Notes: generated from the sequence alone by a model not told the origin. A stretch of DNA of 64,000 nucleotides from Streptococcus oralis (GCF_001578935.1 NZ_KQ969522.1:239659-303658), one strand, 5' to 3'. Counted from the first letter of the stretch, positions 51,248 through 60,092 are shown. Numbers and translations are program-made.

Positions 51248-51277
51248 GCTCTTTTCTAAAATGTTGTTCTATGAAGT

Positions 51278-51305
51278 ATTATACCACTCTAAAAATAAAA
51301 ATCAA
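51278..51305 (-). promoter_or_regulatory. nrdD promoter
   Basis: TTGATT (51300-51305), 16-base spacer, TATAAT (51278-51283) with TGG in front (extended -10). The -35 lies inside the left arm of the inverted repeat at 51297-51359. Confidence 0.7.
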
Positions 51306-51359
51306 TATCTTGTGTTAAAAATCCTAAAATTTTTAAAATTCCACAAGATATTGATTTTT
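51297..51359 (-). terminator. 18-bp inverted repeat between the membrane-protein gene and nrdD
   Basis: Arms AAAAATCAATATCTTGTG (51297-51314) and its perfect complement (51342-51359), 27-base loop, T-rich run on the minus strand. It can terminate the upstream gene; each arm also resembles an NrdR box (CACAAGATATTGAT). Confidence 0.7.
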
Positions 51360-51361
51360 TG

Positions 51362-52879
51362 TTATTTTGATTTATAAAGTTTGAACTCGCTAGTATCTGT
51401 CTGAACAAGCTCATAGTTTTCACTGATCCAGCTCTCTACATCTGACCACAAGGCAACTTTTTGATTGACCACAATCATCTTCGGTTGATTCTCTTTCAGG
51501 TCATTCATCAGTTTAGTTTTATTTTCATCGCTTGCAGTATAGAGTGTTGGAGTTGATAGAGAAGTCGGCGCCAAGCGTTCACTTGTACGGTAGAAATCAG
51601 GACGATCATCCCAAGCATAGACACGATCCTCAGAACTCGTTTGTTGTTTGACCACGCTGGCAAGACGTTCTCTCTCCTGATAAGTTGCTGGGTGCGAAAG
51701 GTAGCGACTCACGATAGGAAGAACAATGAGATAGGCAAGGGCAATCAGTGGTAGATAGAAATTTCCTTTAAGGAAAGAAGTTTGTTTCTCACGTCTTCTT
51801 CTACGACGACTCCCTCCCTCAGAAACATCTTCCTTGATTCCTGTTAGAAGGAGCAAGACCAAGAAAGGAATCAGCACCACAAGACGAGTACCATTGATGG
51901 GTTCTTTGGAGAGAATCAAGATTCCCAAAGAAACCAAGAATCCTAAACTAGCAGCAAGCGATAAGGCATATTGCTTGGCTGGTTTTGACTGGAACAAGCC
52001 TGCAAAGAGCAAACCAAGGGAACCTAACCCAATAGCAAGCAAGCCATAGAAGGCTGCATTTTCAAGCAAATGTGAATTTGAAAAGAGGCTAAGAGTATGT
52101 ACCGGATACAAGGTCTGGCTAATGGCATCCCCAAAACTACCTGTCCACACTGTATAGTAGCCTAAAGGATAGAATAAGAGTGAAAATCCGAGGGCTGACG
52201 CAAAGAACTGATATAGACCATGAACAAAGTGACCTTTAGCTAGATTAAAGCCGATGATGCCCAAGGCCAGTACAGCTGCAAACAAGGCGGTTGGGATTGG
52301 TGCAAGGAAGAAAGCAAGAGCAAGGCTCATACCCACTCGTACAAATCCTTTGTCATCCTTTGGAAAAGCTAGATAATTTGTAACGATACTCAATGAATAA
52401 AATAGGAAAGGTAGGGCTAGCAAGAGAGCATAACCGCCACCAAAAGCGAGGCCAGCTACAAGCAAGTATAAAATAAAGACAACTCGCTTCGCTTCCTTTT
52501 CTTGGCCGACAAGAGTATCCGCAGCCTTAAAAAGAAAAACACCTGCTCCAAACAAGGCCAACCACTCAACCAAAGCAATCAGAATGCTGCCTTGAAAAAG
52601 GTAGGTTAGCACATAATAGAGCAATCCCTCCGTCCCAAAGTAATCTGTATACATTTGACCATTTTGATGCAAGGCCCAACCGGTATAAAGTTCTTGAGTT
52701 TGTTGCGGACTGACTAAACCAAAAATAATAGACAGGGCAACCGAAATGGCTGTGGCCACTAAACTCCAAAGCAAAATACTAAAAAAGGGAATGGGAGCTC
52801 CTTCTCGTTTTTCTGGTACCGACCAGTCTTGGTAATGAGATTCTTCTTGCTTCTCATCTATTTTCCCGTATACGTTCAT
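51362..52879 (-). CDS. polytopic membrane protein, possible glycosyltransferase-type (GT-C-like)
   Basis: 505 aa with about eleven hydrophobic helices, a cytosolic N-terminal tail (MNVYGKIDEKQEESHYQDWS) and a basic loop RRRRRREKQ before the last helix. A soluble C-terminal region of about 110 residues (VKQQTSSEDRVYAWDDRPDFYRTSERLAP) resembles the extracytosolic domains of GT-C glycosyltransferases (mannosyl/arabinosyl type). The catalytic residues cannot be assigned. Conserved at this place in pneumococci. Confidence 0.7.
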   Translation of the reverse strand: MNVYGKIDEKQEESHYQDWSVPEKREGAPIPFFSILLWSLVATAISVALSIIFGLVSPQQTQELYTGWALHQNGQMYTDYFGTEGLLYYVLTYLFQGSILIALVEWLALFGAGVFLFKAADTLVGQEKEAKRVVFILYLLVAGLAFGGGYALLLALPFLFYSLSIVTNYLAFPKDDKGFVRVGMSLALAFFLAPIPTALFAAVLALGIIGFNLAKGHFVHGLYQFFASALGFSLLFYPLGYYTVWTGSFGDAISQTLYPVHTLSLFSNSHLLENAAFYGLLAIGLGSLGLLFAGLFQSKPAKQYALSLAASLGFLVSLGILILSKEPINGTRLVVLIPFLVLLLLTGIKEDVSEGGSRRRRRREKQTSFLKGNFYLPLIALAYLIVLPIVSRYLSHPATYQERERLASVVKQQTSSEDRVYAWDDRPDFYRTSERLAPTSLSTPTLYTASDENKTKLMNDLKENQPKMIVVNQKVALWSDVESWISENYELVQTDTSEFKLYKSK

Positions 52880-52914
52880 TCAATTTCTCCTCTAAGTTTA
52901 TCTGTTTTAGTATA

Positions 52915-53058
52915 TCAAAATCTTACAGGAATGTCAGCTTGGGATTGATATTTGCTGAATTTCTTATCCAATAGCGCAAAGCGTTCGATTTCACGAAAAC
53001 GGTGGAATCGACTATTTCTATACTCTCTGATAAAATCATCATCTTCTAGATTAAGCAT
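52915..53058 (-). CDS. ccs4: competence-induced protein Ccs4
   Basis: 47 aa (MLNLEDDDFIREYRNSRFHR ... QADIPVRF). A ComX box (TACGAATA) lies 20 bases upstream, so the gene is a late competence gene. The protein is charged, without a signal peptide or known domain; its role in competence is not known. A good AAGGAG site precedes the ATG. Confidence 0.88.
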   Translation of the reverse strand: MLNLEDDDFIREYRNSRFHRFREIERFALLDKKFSKYQSQADIPVRF

Positions 53059-53078
53059 GGTTTTCTCCTTTACTTATC

Positions 53079-53086
53079 TATTCGTA
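53079..53086 (-). promoter_or_regulatory. ComX (sigma-X) cin-box of ccs4
   Basis: TACGAATA on the minus strand, exact match to the pneumococcal combox, with the T-rich stretch typical upstream, here formed by the T-run of the cls terminator. Confidence 0.9.
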
Positions 53087-53093
53087 AGAAGAC

Positions 53094-53121
53094 AAAAAAG
53101 ATCCAGCCTTGGGCTAGATCT
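53094..53121 (-). terminator. cls terminator
   Basis: Minus-strand stem AGATCTAGCC / GGCTGGATCT (53099-53121) with a short loop and TTTTTT. The T-run overlaps the upstream part of the ccs4 promoter. Confidence 0.85.
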
Positions 53122-53131
53122 TGATGAATAG

Positions 53132-54664
53132 TTAGAGCATAGGTGCAAACAACTGGACAATTTCCTTGATGAGGCTTTGATACCAGCTGGTTTTGATAGT
53201 GTGGGGATAAATTTCTTGAGAAACTTTAAAAATCTCTTCGAAGTCCCTTTCAATACCGATGATAGACTGCGTTCTATAAAGCAAGACGGCATTTTCATAG
53301 TGATGAAGCAAACTCCGATAGTCAAAATTGATGGTTCCCACAGTAGCTACCTCTCCATCGACAAGCATTTGCTTGCTATGAAGGAATCCCGGACTGTACT
53401 CATAAATTCGAACCCCCGCAGATAACAAGTCTGGATAGGCTCCTCGGGTAACTAACTGAATAACCTTCTTATCTGGGATACACGGCGTCACAATTCTCAC
53501 ATCTACCCCTCTCAAAGCAGCATTTTTGATACTTTCAGTTAGATCGTAGTCAGCAATCAGATAGGGAGTCGTGATGTAGACGTAATCTGTAGCTTGATTG
53601 ATAAGATTTTGATAGACCGTTTTTCCAACTTGAGCTCTGTAGATGGGCTTTGGTCCACTACTATAGGGAATACAGAGCCCCATCCCATCTTTGGGTTGAT
53701 TTTCAAGATGGTATTGGTCAAAGTCACTAATCTCTCCACGGTTGATATACCAGGCTGATAAAAAGAGTCTGGTAAAAGCCTTGACAGCCGATCCATCTAG
53801 GCGGATACCACTATCCTTCCAGTAGCCAAAGCGTTTGACATGATTGATATATTCATCTGCCAGATTGACACCACCTGTATAGGCAATTTGACCATCGATA
53901 ATCATGATTTTACGGTGATCACGGTTATTATAGGCAACAGTCAATCGCGGAATCACTTTATTAAACTTATGAGCTTCGATCCCTCGACTACGAAGGTGAG
54001 TAGTATAATCCCCTGGCAGGGTTGCCATACAACCAATATCATCATAGAGAAGTTTCACCTCTACTCCTTGAGCTGCCTTTTCTTCCAAAATCTCTAAGAT
54101 GCTGTTCCACATCAATCCTTCTTCGATGATATAGTATTCTAGGAAGATAAACTTCTCGGCTTTTTTGAGATCCTCCAACATCTGGTGCCACATATTCTCA
54201 CCTGAAGAGAAAAAATGGGTATCCGTTCGATTATAGACATCTGCATTTGTGTCCATGCTGAGGAGCGATTTGATAACTCCGTAAGCCGACTTGTCCTGCT
54301 CTTTTAGCTCCAAACGGAGAGCTCTGCTATTGTCCTCTCGATCAACCATTGATTGAAGCTGCTTTAGCTGCTTCATTTCTTTTTTAGATAAACGACGCTC
54401 TCCAAACATGATATAGAGCAATGGTCCAAACACTGGCACAAAGGCTACTAACAGCCATGTTACCTTACTCTCAGGATTCATAGATCGATTGACAATCGAT
54501 ACAATGGTCGCTAAACTCACTAAAATGACTAGGATAATCCAGACAATTGGAGCCATCTGGCCTAGATAGAGAAACAAACCAAAGACGATAAACAACTCTG
54601 CCAACATGATGGTAATACTAAAACCATATTTGGACATGAGTAGCTGCATTTTTCTAGCTGTCAT
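53132..54664 (-). CDS. cls: cardiolipin synthase
   Basis: 510 aa. Two N-terminal membrane helices are followed by two phospholipase-D domains with the HKD motifs HRKIMIIDG (about 235-243) and HSKQMLVDG (about 420-428). Condenses two phosphatidylglycerol molecules to cardiolipin and glycerol at the membrane. Start codon preceded by GGAAGGGG. Confidence 0.95.
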   Translation of the reverse strand: MTARKMQLLMSKYGFSITIMLAELFIVFGLFLYLGQMAPIVWIILVILVSLATIVSIVNRSMNPESKVTWLLVAFVPVFGPLLYIMFGERRLSKKEMKQLKQLQSMVDREDNSRALRLELKEQDKSAYGVIKSLLSMDTNADVYNRTDTHFFSSGENMWHQMLEDLKKAEKFIFLEYYIIEEGLMWNSILEILEEKAAQGVEVKLLYDDIGCMATLPGDYTTHLRSRGIEAHKFNKVIPRLTVAYNNRDHRKIMIIDGQIAYTGGVNLADEYINHVKRFGYWKDSGIRLDGSAVKAFTRLFLSAWYINRGEISDFDQYHLENQPKDGMGLCIPYSSGPKPIYRAQVGKTVYQNLINQATDYVYITTPYLIADYDLTESIKNAALRGVDVRIVTPCIPDKKVIQLVTRGAYPDLLSAGVRIYEYSPGFLHSKQMLVDGEVATVGTINFDYRSLLHHYENAVLLYRTQSIIGIERDFEEIFKVSQEIYPHTIKTSWYQSLIKEIVQLFAPML

Positions 54665-54722
54665 ACATCCCCTTCCTTTTCTAACATTCTCCTTAACTGC
54701 TTGATAAACTAATGTTTCTACT

Positions 54723-54752
54723 AGTATACCTCAGTTCAGGGGTAGATGGCAA
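54723..54752 (-). promoter_or_regulatory. cls promoter
   Basis: TTGCCA (54747-54752), 18-base spacer, TATACT (54723-54728), about 50 bases before the ATG. Confidence 0.6.
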
Positions 54753-54799
54753 CCTTTTGCCTTTGCTCAAGTTCCAGTCGTTCCGTGTTTAGGTAATTC

Positions 54800-55743
54800 T
54801 TACAATTTTAGAGCCAACATATTGACCGTCATACCAGCTGCAGTCCCCATAAGGTAGACAACATCTCCCTCCTTGATAAGTCCATGCTCCAAAGAATAAG
54901 CCAAGGCAAACGGTACAGAGACTGACACCATATTTCCATAGTCAGTAACGAGATTGGGGTACTGATTCTCGGCCACACCTAGTTTTTCCATGACCAAAGG
55001 AAGAGCACGACTTGCTTGGTGAGGAATGATATAGTCCACGTCTGCCAAGGCTAGCTGTGTTTTTCTTGAAACTCTTCAAACATGACTGGGATTTTACGAG
55101 CAGACAAGAGGAGGATTTTCTTCCCCTTCATGTCAAACATATAGTTGGTCTTCGTCGCTTCAGAGTACTCTTTTGGTTGAAAAGAAGTCAGACCTCCACG
55201 AATCTCCGTATCGTGAGCCCCTTCTGACCAAGTACGTTGGAGACTCGCAATGACCCCTTTTTCCTGATGACTTTTTTGGAAAATAAAGGCTGCTGCCCCA
55301 TCACTAAAGAGTTCAAAACTTTCTTTTTGCTTGGGATTTAGCCCTAAACTTCCAACCTCACTAGACACAATCAAGACACGATTGTATTCGCCCGCCTCAA
55401 TCAAGTGGGACATGGTCGATAGAGCAGAAATAAAGCTGGTACAGGTCGTATTGATGTCCATTGCTGGAATTGAGAGTCCTTTTGCCACGCGCTCATGAAT
55501 CAAGGCAGCCGTACAAGGAATAGGCTGAACACCAACTGCACTAGCTGATACAAGACAATCGATATCTTTAATATCCAGATTTGCATGTTCAAGTGCACGC
55601 TGGATAGCTCCTTCTGCCAAGTCAAGTTGCGTTTCTTCATTTTCAACTACACGATAACGGGTCTGATCTTTAAATTGCACTGTATGCTTTGGAAGGCAAA
55701 TGCCATAACCTGCGATTTCTACATGTCTTTTTACTTCTGCCAT
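54800..55743 (-). pseudogene. 3-oxoacyl-ACP synthase III family protein, frameshifted
   Basis: A ketoacyl-synthase III fold split by one missing base. The first frame (from ATG 55743, MAEVKRHVEIAGYG) carries the nucleophile Cys101 in DINTTCTSF and stops after EKHS. The second frame, from about 55065, gives LALADVDYIIPHQASRA (active-site His) and VTDYGNMVSVSVPFAL (active-site Asn). The break is in an A-run near 55060-55066; one more A restores EKTQLALADVD. Unless slippage rescues it, the enzyme is inactive because the triad is divided. KSIII enzymes condense an acyl starter with malonyl-ACP or a second acyl group. Last gene of a five-gene operon; the frame also begins at an ATG overlapping the upstream stop (55761). 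Confidence 0.85.
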
Positions 55744-55757
55744 TGTCTTTTTTCCTT

Positions 55758-57020
55758 TCATAAGCGTTGGATACGTTTGAGTTTACGGCTAGTATCCCAG
55801 TGATAATCTGAAAATTGGATTTGAGGAACTATGAACTCTTTTTGCTGGGCCAAGAGTTGGAACTGTGCTAAAATTGCTGTCTCTACGTCCTCATCTCGTT
55901 GGCTTAGACAAACTTCCACTAATTTCTCAGAATGTTGCTTAACTTGATAATCTCCTACATTCTCCACAAAGAGGATGCAACGTCTGATAAAGTCTGGATA
56001 GATCGTTACCTGCCCCCCATTCTGCCCTTCAAAGTAGAAGATATCATCAGAACGTCCTTCGACCTTGTCAATCCGTGTATAGCAGGAGCCACAGGGACAA
56101 GGCTCCGGATTTTCAACCAAGATATCATTGAGCTGGTAGCGATAAACAGGCTGACTACTTCGCTTAAAGTCCGTAATCACTGGATAGAAACGGCGGTCAT
56201 CTAGATATTGCTTTTCCACAAAGATAATGTCTTCGTTGAGATGCAGATTGCCAGCTGAGCAAGTGCAGGCTAGAAAACCTTCTGTCGCCTGATAAACTTG
56301 GTCAATGATAGATAGTGAGAAGGCTTCAGCGATCCGTCCCCTATCACTATCTTCCAAGATTTCCGCCACCGAAACGATTTTTCGTGGGTAAATAGCTAAC
56401 TCTCTATCCTTGAGACGCTTGCTCAATTCAATCAACATCGAGGCTGGCGCCACAATAATCGTTGGTTGATAGTTGTTGAGTCGCTCGATATGCTCATCTG
56501 TATGTTTGAAAATATCAAAATACTCTAGACGAATGAGCGCCGTATTGATGGTCTGATAGAGTTCATTATCAGCTCTCAGGAAAAAGGCGATGCGGTGTCC
56601 AAAAAGCTGCCCCTTGGGCAACATCTTTGCCAAGATAGCCGCAGCCCACATACTTCGCTCTTTCTCTGTTGTGATAAAGAGCCCCCGATGTCCAGATGTC
56701 CCCGAAGACAGACCGACGGCCACCTCCCCTTTAAGTTCAGTGAAGTCACGGGTCTGCTCACTTTCAATAGCTAAGGATAAGGCTTCATCACGATCCACTC
56801 CTTGGGTGTTGAGCTCATTGAAATGTTCCATCATAAAAGCCTTGTCCATATGGTCAAAGTCGCTAGGAACCCCATTTTTAAAGTAAGGAGACTCTCGCTT
56901 TAAAAAGTCCATATAGTTGGTTAATTGCTTTTTCTGATAGTTTTCTAAAGCTTCTCGAGATTTGAAATGATGAAGCCATCGAGTTTGGATAAAGGTTTTA
57001 AGAAAGGTTATTTTTTTCAT
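55758..57020 (-). CDS. F390 synthetase-related / phenylacetate-CoA ligase-like adenylating protein
   Basis: A 420-aa protein of the ANL superfamily (PaaK / CapK / F390-synthetase branch). The ATP-binding loop is VGLSSGTSGHRGLF (about 103-116) and the QATEGFLACTCSAGNLHLNED segment is the A5-like motif. A CPCGSC cluster near residue 305 is followed by RIDKVEGRSDDIF, the hinge region. It would activate a carboxylic acid as AMP-ester and pass it to a thiol (CoA or protein). Overlaps the metallo-hydrolase gene by 23 bases and the ketoacyl synthase start by four. Confidence 0.82.
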   Translation of the reverse strand: MKKITFLKTFIQTRWLHHFKSREALENYQKKQLTNYMDFLKRESPYFKNGVPSDFDHMDKAFMMEHFNELNTQGVDRDEALSLAIESEQTRDFTELKGEVAVGLSSGTSGHRGLFITTEKERSMWAAAILAKMLPKGQLFGHRIAFFLRADNELYQTINTALIRLEYFDIFKHTDEHIERLNNYQPTIIVAPASMLIELSKRLKDRELAIYPRKIVSVAEILEDSDRGRIAEAFSLSIIDQVYQATEGFLACTCSAGNLHLNEDIIFVEKQYLDDRRFYPVITDFKRSSQPVYRYQLNDILVENPEPCPCGSCYTRIDKVEGRSDDIFYFEGQNGGQVTIYPDFIRRCILFVENVGDYQVKQHSEKLVEVCLSQRDEDVETAILAQFQLLAQQKEFIVPQIQFSDYHWDTSRKLKRIQRL

Positions 57021-57813
57021 GTAAGATTGACTCTATCCTTTCTACAGGATCATGGCTAACAACTACCTCGATACCGGCCTTTAAAACTTTCTCCAGAAAC
57101 TCTGCCCCCCTGATATAGTCGGCCTTATTGTCCTGAACCAAGGAAGGAATCAGGTGCATCTGCTTGGTGTAAGGTAAGAGGTCAATTCCCCAACAGAGGT
57201 CCGCTGCAATGAGGAGATTAAGGTCTGGAAAATATAGACAGGCTTGCCCCCTAGCATGCCCGTCAACAGAAGCTACTAGGACACTGCCATCTCCGAAAAG
57301 ATCACAAATCGGACGATAGGGAAAAGTTGAATCTTGCTGGTCAGCTCTGATAATGGTTAGATTTTTCTCAAAAGAAGCTGGTAAAAACTCCTTGAAAATC
57401 AAGTCTTTCAACTTGGGTTTTTGGTAGACTTTATATACTTCTTTTGTCAAGATAAAGGTTGCATGAGGAAAGAAACTAGCTCCTCCCAGATGATCTGGAT
57501 GTAGGTGCGATAGAAGAACGTAGTTAATTTCTTCTGGTTTGATTCCCTTCGCTTCCAGCAAACGTGAAATTTGGTCCTTCTCCGTCATTTGAACGGGCGT
57601 TCCTAGCCGATAGAAACCATAGCGAAGCCGGGTCTTAATATCGTAATGATAGCCTGTGTCATAGAGGAGATAGTCCTTGTCCCTGTGTTTGATAAGAAAA
57701 ACACCTGCTGGGAAGGTCATCTTTTGATTCTTGACTCCCTTAAATAGCAAACCTGTGTAGCTGGTACAGTAGCCTGCTGGGAAATAATCAATGCTTTCGA
57801 TAATCTTGGACAT
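56998..57813 (-). CDS. MBL-fold metallo-hydrolase (AHL-lactonase-like)
   Basis: 271 aa from ATG 57813 (MSKIIESIDYFP). The zinc motif is LSHLHPDHLGG (His-x-His-x-Asp-His, about 105-115), with further metal ligands in SVDGHARGQ (His), IAADLCWG (Asp) and VVSHDP (His): the layout of N-acylhomoserine lactonases and related thioester hydrolases. Could open a lactone or release a product from the ligase/ketosynthase. The gene overlaps its neighbours on both sides. Confidence 0.82.
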   Translation of the reverse strand: MSKIIESIDYFPAGYCTSYTGLLFKGVKNQKMTFPAGVFLIKHRDKDYLLYDTGYHYDIKTRLRYGFYRLGTPVQMTEKDQISRLLEAKGIKPEEINYVLLSHLHPDHLGGASFFPHATFILTKEVYKVYQKPKLKDLIFKEFLPASFEKNLTIIRADQQDSTFPYRPICDLFGDGSVLVASVDGHARGQACLYFPDLNLLIAADLCWGIDLLPYTKQMHLIPSLVQDNKADYIRGAEFLEKVLKAGIEVVVSHDPVERIESILHEKNNLS

Positions 57814-58768
57814 ATTGTTCAATCCCTTCCGAAATACTGATTTGAGGGCGATACCCCAAGTCTCGCTCCGCCTTGCTGATGTCCAGCGTCTGACTATAAC
57901 GGAGCAGATAATAGGTATAGCATGTCAGAGGCGGTTCACCTTTGAGTTTCAAGACCTTATACAGAAACTCTAAACTACTAGCAATAACTGAAAGAAGAGG
58001 AGCTGGCACTTTTCTGTATGTTATTGGATAGCCCAACCCTCTTAAGGTTTCTTCTATCAAATCCTTAAAGGCTCTTGGTTCCCCATTGGTAATATTATAA
58101 ACTTCGCCACTAGCTTGAGGGGTCTCTAGTGCCAAGCGAATTGCCAGAGCGACATTTTCCACACAGGTCATATCCATGAGCTGACGACCGTCTCCTATTA
58201 AGGGAATGCCAATCTTCTGACTGAGTTTGAGAACTCTGGGCAAAATACTGGTATCCCCAATCCCAAAAAGTCCACGAGGTCGTAAGATAATACTCGGAAC
58301 ATCGGGATAATCCTTAAACAGCTTCTCCGAAGCCAGCTTACTACGAATGTAGTTGTTCAGATTATTTTCCTGAGGCGCAGCACTTTCTTTGATAGCTAGC
58401 TGATCTCGAGGCGCAGCATAGATGCTAGGCGAGGACACATAAACCAAACGCTGAATACCAGCCTCTCGGCAAGCATCCAGAACATACTTGGTCCCTAAGA
58501 CATTTGTCTGGTAGAAATCCTCCCAAGGTCCCCAAACGGTAGAAAGAGCAGCCGCATGCACAACCATGTCCATCCCCTGACAAGCCCGAGCCAAGTCCTC
58601 TTGCTTGGTCAAATCTCCCTGAAAAAATGCCACAGAGGAGTTCTCTAAAGACTGCCCCACCTTGCGATTGCGTCCAAAAGCACGTACCTGATAGCCCTGC
58701 TGACTGAGCTCTTCAACAACATACTTACCTAGAAAGCCCGTAGCACCCGTTACCAATACTTTCTTCAT
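57788..58768 (-). CDS. NAD-dependent epimerase/dehydratase (3-beta-HSD-like extended SDR)
   Basis: 326 aa. Rossmann motif VTGATGFLGKYV (5-16), VVHAAALSTVWGPWED, and the catalytic Tyr-x3-Lys as YIRSKLASEK (about residues 141-150). Closest in style to 3-beta-hydroxysteroid-dehydrogenase-like enzymes such as OleD, which reduce 2-alkyl-3-keto acids. Starts 3 bases after the glycosyltransferase gene with an AAGGAG site inside it. Confidence 0.85.
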   Translation of the reverse strand: MKKVLVTGATGFLGKYVVEELSQQGYQVRAFGRNRKVGQSLENSSVAFFQGDLTKQEDLARACQGMDMVVHAAALSTVWGPWEDFYQTNVLGTKYVLDACREAGIQRLVYVSSPSIYAAPRDQLAIKESAAPQENNLNNYIRSKLASEKLFKDYPDVPSIILRPRGLFGIGDTSILPRVLKLSQKIGIPLIGDGRQLMDMTCVENVALAIRLALETPQASGEVYNITNGEPRAFKDLIEETLRGLGYPITYRKVPAPLLSVIASSLEFLYKVLKLKGEPPLTCYTYYLLRYSQTLDISKAERDLGYRPQISISEGIEQYVQDYRKH

Positions 58769-58771
58769 TTT

Positions 58772-60040
58772 TTACTTCTCCTTGTCCCCTAAGAGCCGAT
58801 GTATTTCGCTCTTCAGAATCTCTGTTGGCTGATAGATTTGAGCTGCACGACTAAGTTTGTTCAAGTCTGGCCAGTCATCTCTAGCCAACAACTCATCAAA
58901 GGCACGTCCAATCGCTTCCGTATCCTCTCGTTTAGCAGTCAAGGCAATCCCTGCCTCTAATCCACGAACCGCATAGTCATACTGATCATAGTCATGGGGG
59001 AGAATCAAGGCAGGCTTACCATAGATGATACACTGGTAAAAAATACCTGCACCACCATGATGAATCACATAATCCATCTGAGGAATGTACTCCTTATAGG
59101 GAAGATAGGATACCACAGAAACATTGTCCATGAGCTCTTCGCATTGGAAGTCTTGTCCGCCAAACCCCAGAGTCACAAAGAAGTGACAGTCCGGATGTGC
59201 TTCTGCCAATTGTTGTGTCTGATAGAGGAGATTATCTTTAGCCCATGCTAGCTGAGTGCCACAGGAGACAAGGACCTTCTTATAACCTGCATAAGGAGAC
59301 AAATCGAGGGGATAATTTTCTGCCCTCTCAATCGAAGAGCCAAAAGGTCCCACCCAAAGGTAGTGCTCTGGAAAACCACTTTTCAGCTCCAACTCTTTCA
59401 TCCCAATTCCCAAGATGGAATAGGGTGAATAGATGGTTTCCTGACCTTTCTGATTGTAGAGCTTAAAATCGTAACGTTTCAATCGTTCTCTCAATAAAAA
59501 GCTTACGATTCGTTTCCCTAAACGAGTCCCTTTTCTTCCTGTCCATTGCAGACCAGATTGGAAAGATGTTTTTGGACTGCCCATTCCTCCAAAGAAACAA
59601 GGCGGTCCATCTGTCGTTTCAATGGCAAACTGTGTCGCCATCGTGGTAATCCAGGGAATATTCAACTGTTCCGCAACAAGTCCTCCAGAGAGGGTTATAA
59701 AGTCCGCAATCACAATATCCGGTCTATTTTCCTGCCACTCTTGCACTAATTGATCTGAAACCACATTGATCAAATCAAGACTAGCTGACAACTGTCGATA
59801 AGCAGAAAACAGGTTTAATTGACCTTCATTGTTGGCTACACGCTCAAACTCATCTACACAATTTTCTAAAATGGGAATCACCCGGAATCCCATCTCCTCT
59901 GCTACAGTTTTTCGTTGCGGCCCTGTAAATAATCGAATCTCATACAAGGGATCCTTCAACAAGGGTGCGAGCAGATTCAGGGTTGGGAAGAGATGCCCAC
60001 TTAAGGGCACTACAACCACATCGATTTTGATTTTTCTCAT
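58772..60040 (-). CDS. glycosyltransferase, MGT/UGT type (GT1)
   Basis: 422 aa from ATG 60040 (MRKIKIDVVVVPLSGHLFPT). The N-terminal acceptor domain starts with GHLFPTLNLL; the C-terminal donor domain carries YVIHHGGAGIFYQCIIYGKPALILPHDYDQYDYA, the nucleotide-sugar-binding signature of macrolide/UDP-glycosyltransferases. Such enzymes glycosylate lipids, sterols or polyketides. First gene of the operon, apparently translated from a leaderless transcript. The upstream extension to 60100 has no ribosome binding site. Confidence 0.85.
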   Translation of the reverse strand: MRKIKIDVVVVPLSGHLFPTLNLLAPLLKDPLYEIRLFTGPQRKTVAEEMGFRVIPILENCVDEFERVANNEGQLNLFSAYRQLSASLDLINVVSDQLVQEWQENRPDIVIADFITLSGGLVAEQLNIPWITTMATQFAIETTDGPPCFFGGMGSPKTSFQSGLQWTGRKGTRLGKRIVSFLLRERLKRYDFKLYNQKGQETIYSPYSILGIGMKELELKSGFPEHYLWVGPFGSSIERAENYPLDLSPYAGYKKVLVSCGTQLAWAKDNLLYQTQQLAEAHPDCHFFVTLGFGGQDFQCEELMDNVSVVSYLPYKEYIPQMDYVIHHGGAGIFYQCIIYGKPALILPHDYDQYDYAVRGLEAGIALTAKREDTEAIGRAFDELLARDDWPDLNKLSRAAQIYQPTEILKSEIHRLLGDKEK

Positions 60041-60046
60041 ATGTCT

Positions 60047-60052
60047 AGAATA
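60047..60052 (-). promoter_or_regulatory. extended -10 of the glycosyltransferase operon (leaderless start)
   Basis: TGC-TATTCT, ending 6 bases before the ATG at 60040, so that the predicted transcription start falls on or next to the start codon. No Shine-Dalgarno sequence precedes the ATG. The -35 is weak. Confidence 0.5.
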
Positions 60053-60062
60053 GCAAATTTTT

Positions 60063-60092
60063 AAAAAAAGAACTACCAAAATGATAGTTCTT
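60063..60092 (-). terminator. terminator between the alcohol dehydrogenase and the glycosyltransferase operon
   Basis: Minus-strand stem AGAACTATC / GGTAGTTCT with a short loop and seven T. It lies directly upstream of the operon's -10. Confidence 0.8.
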
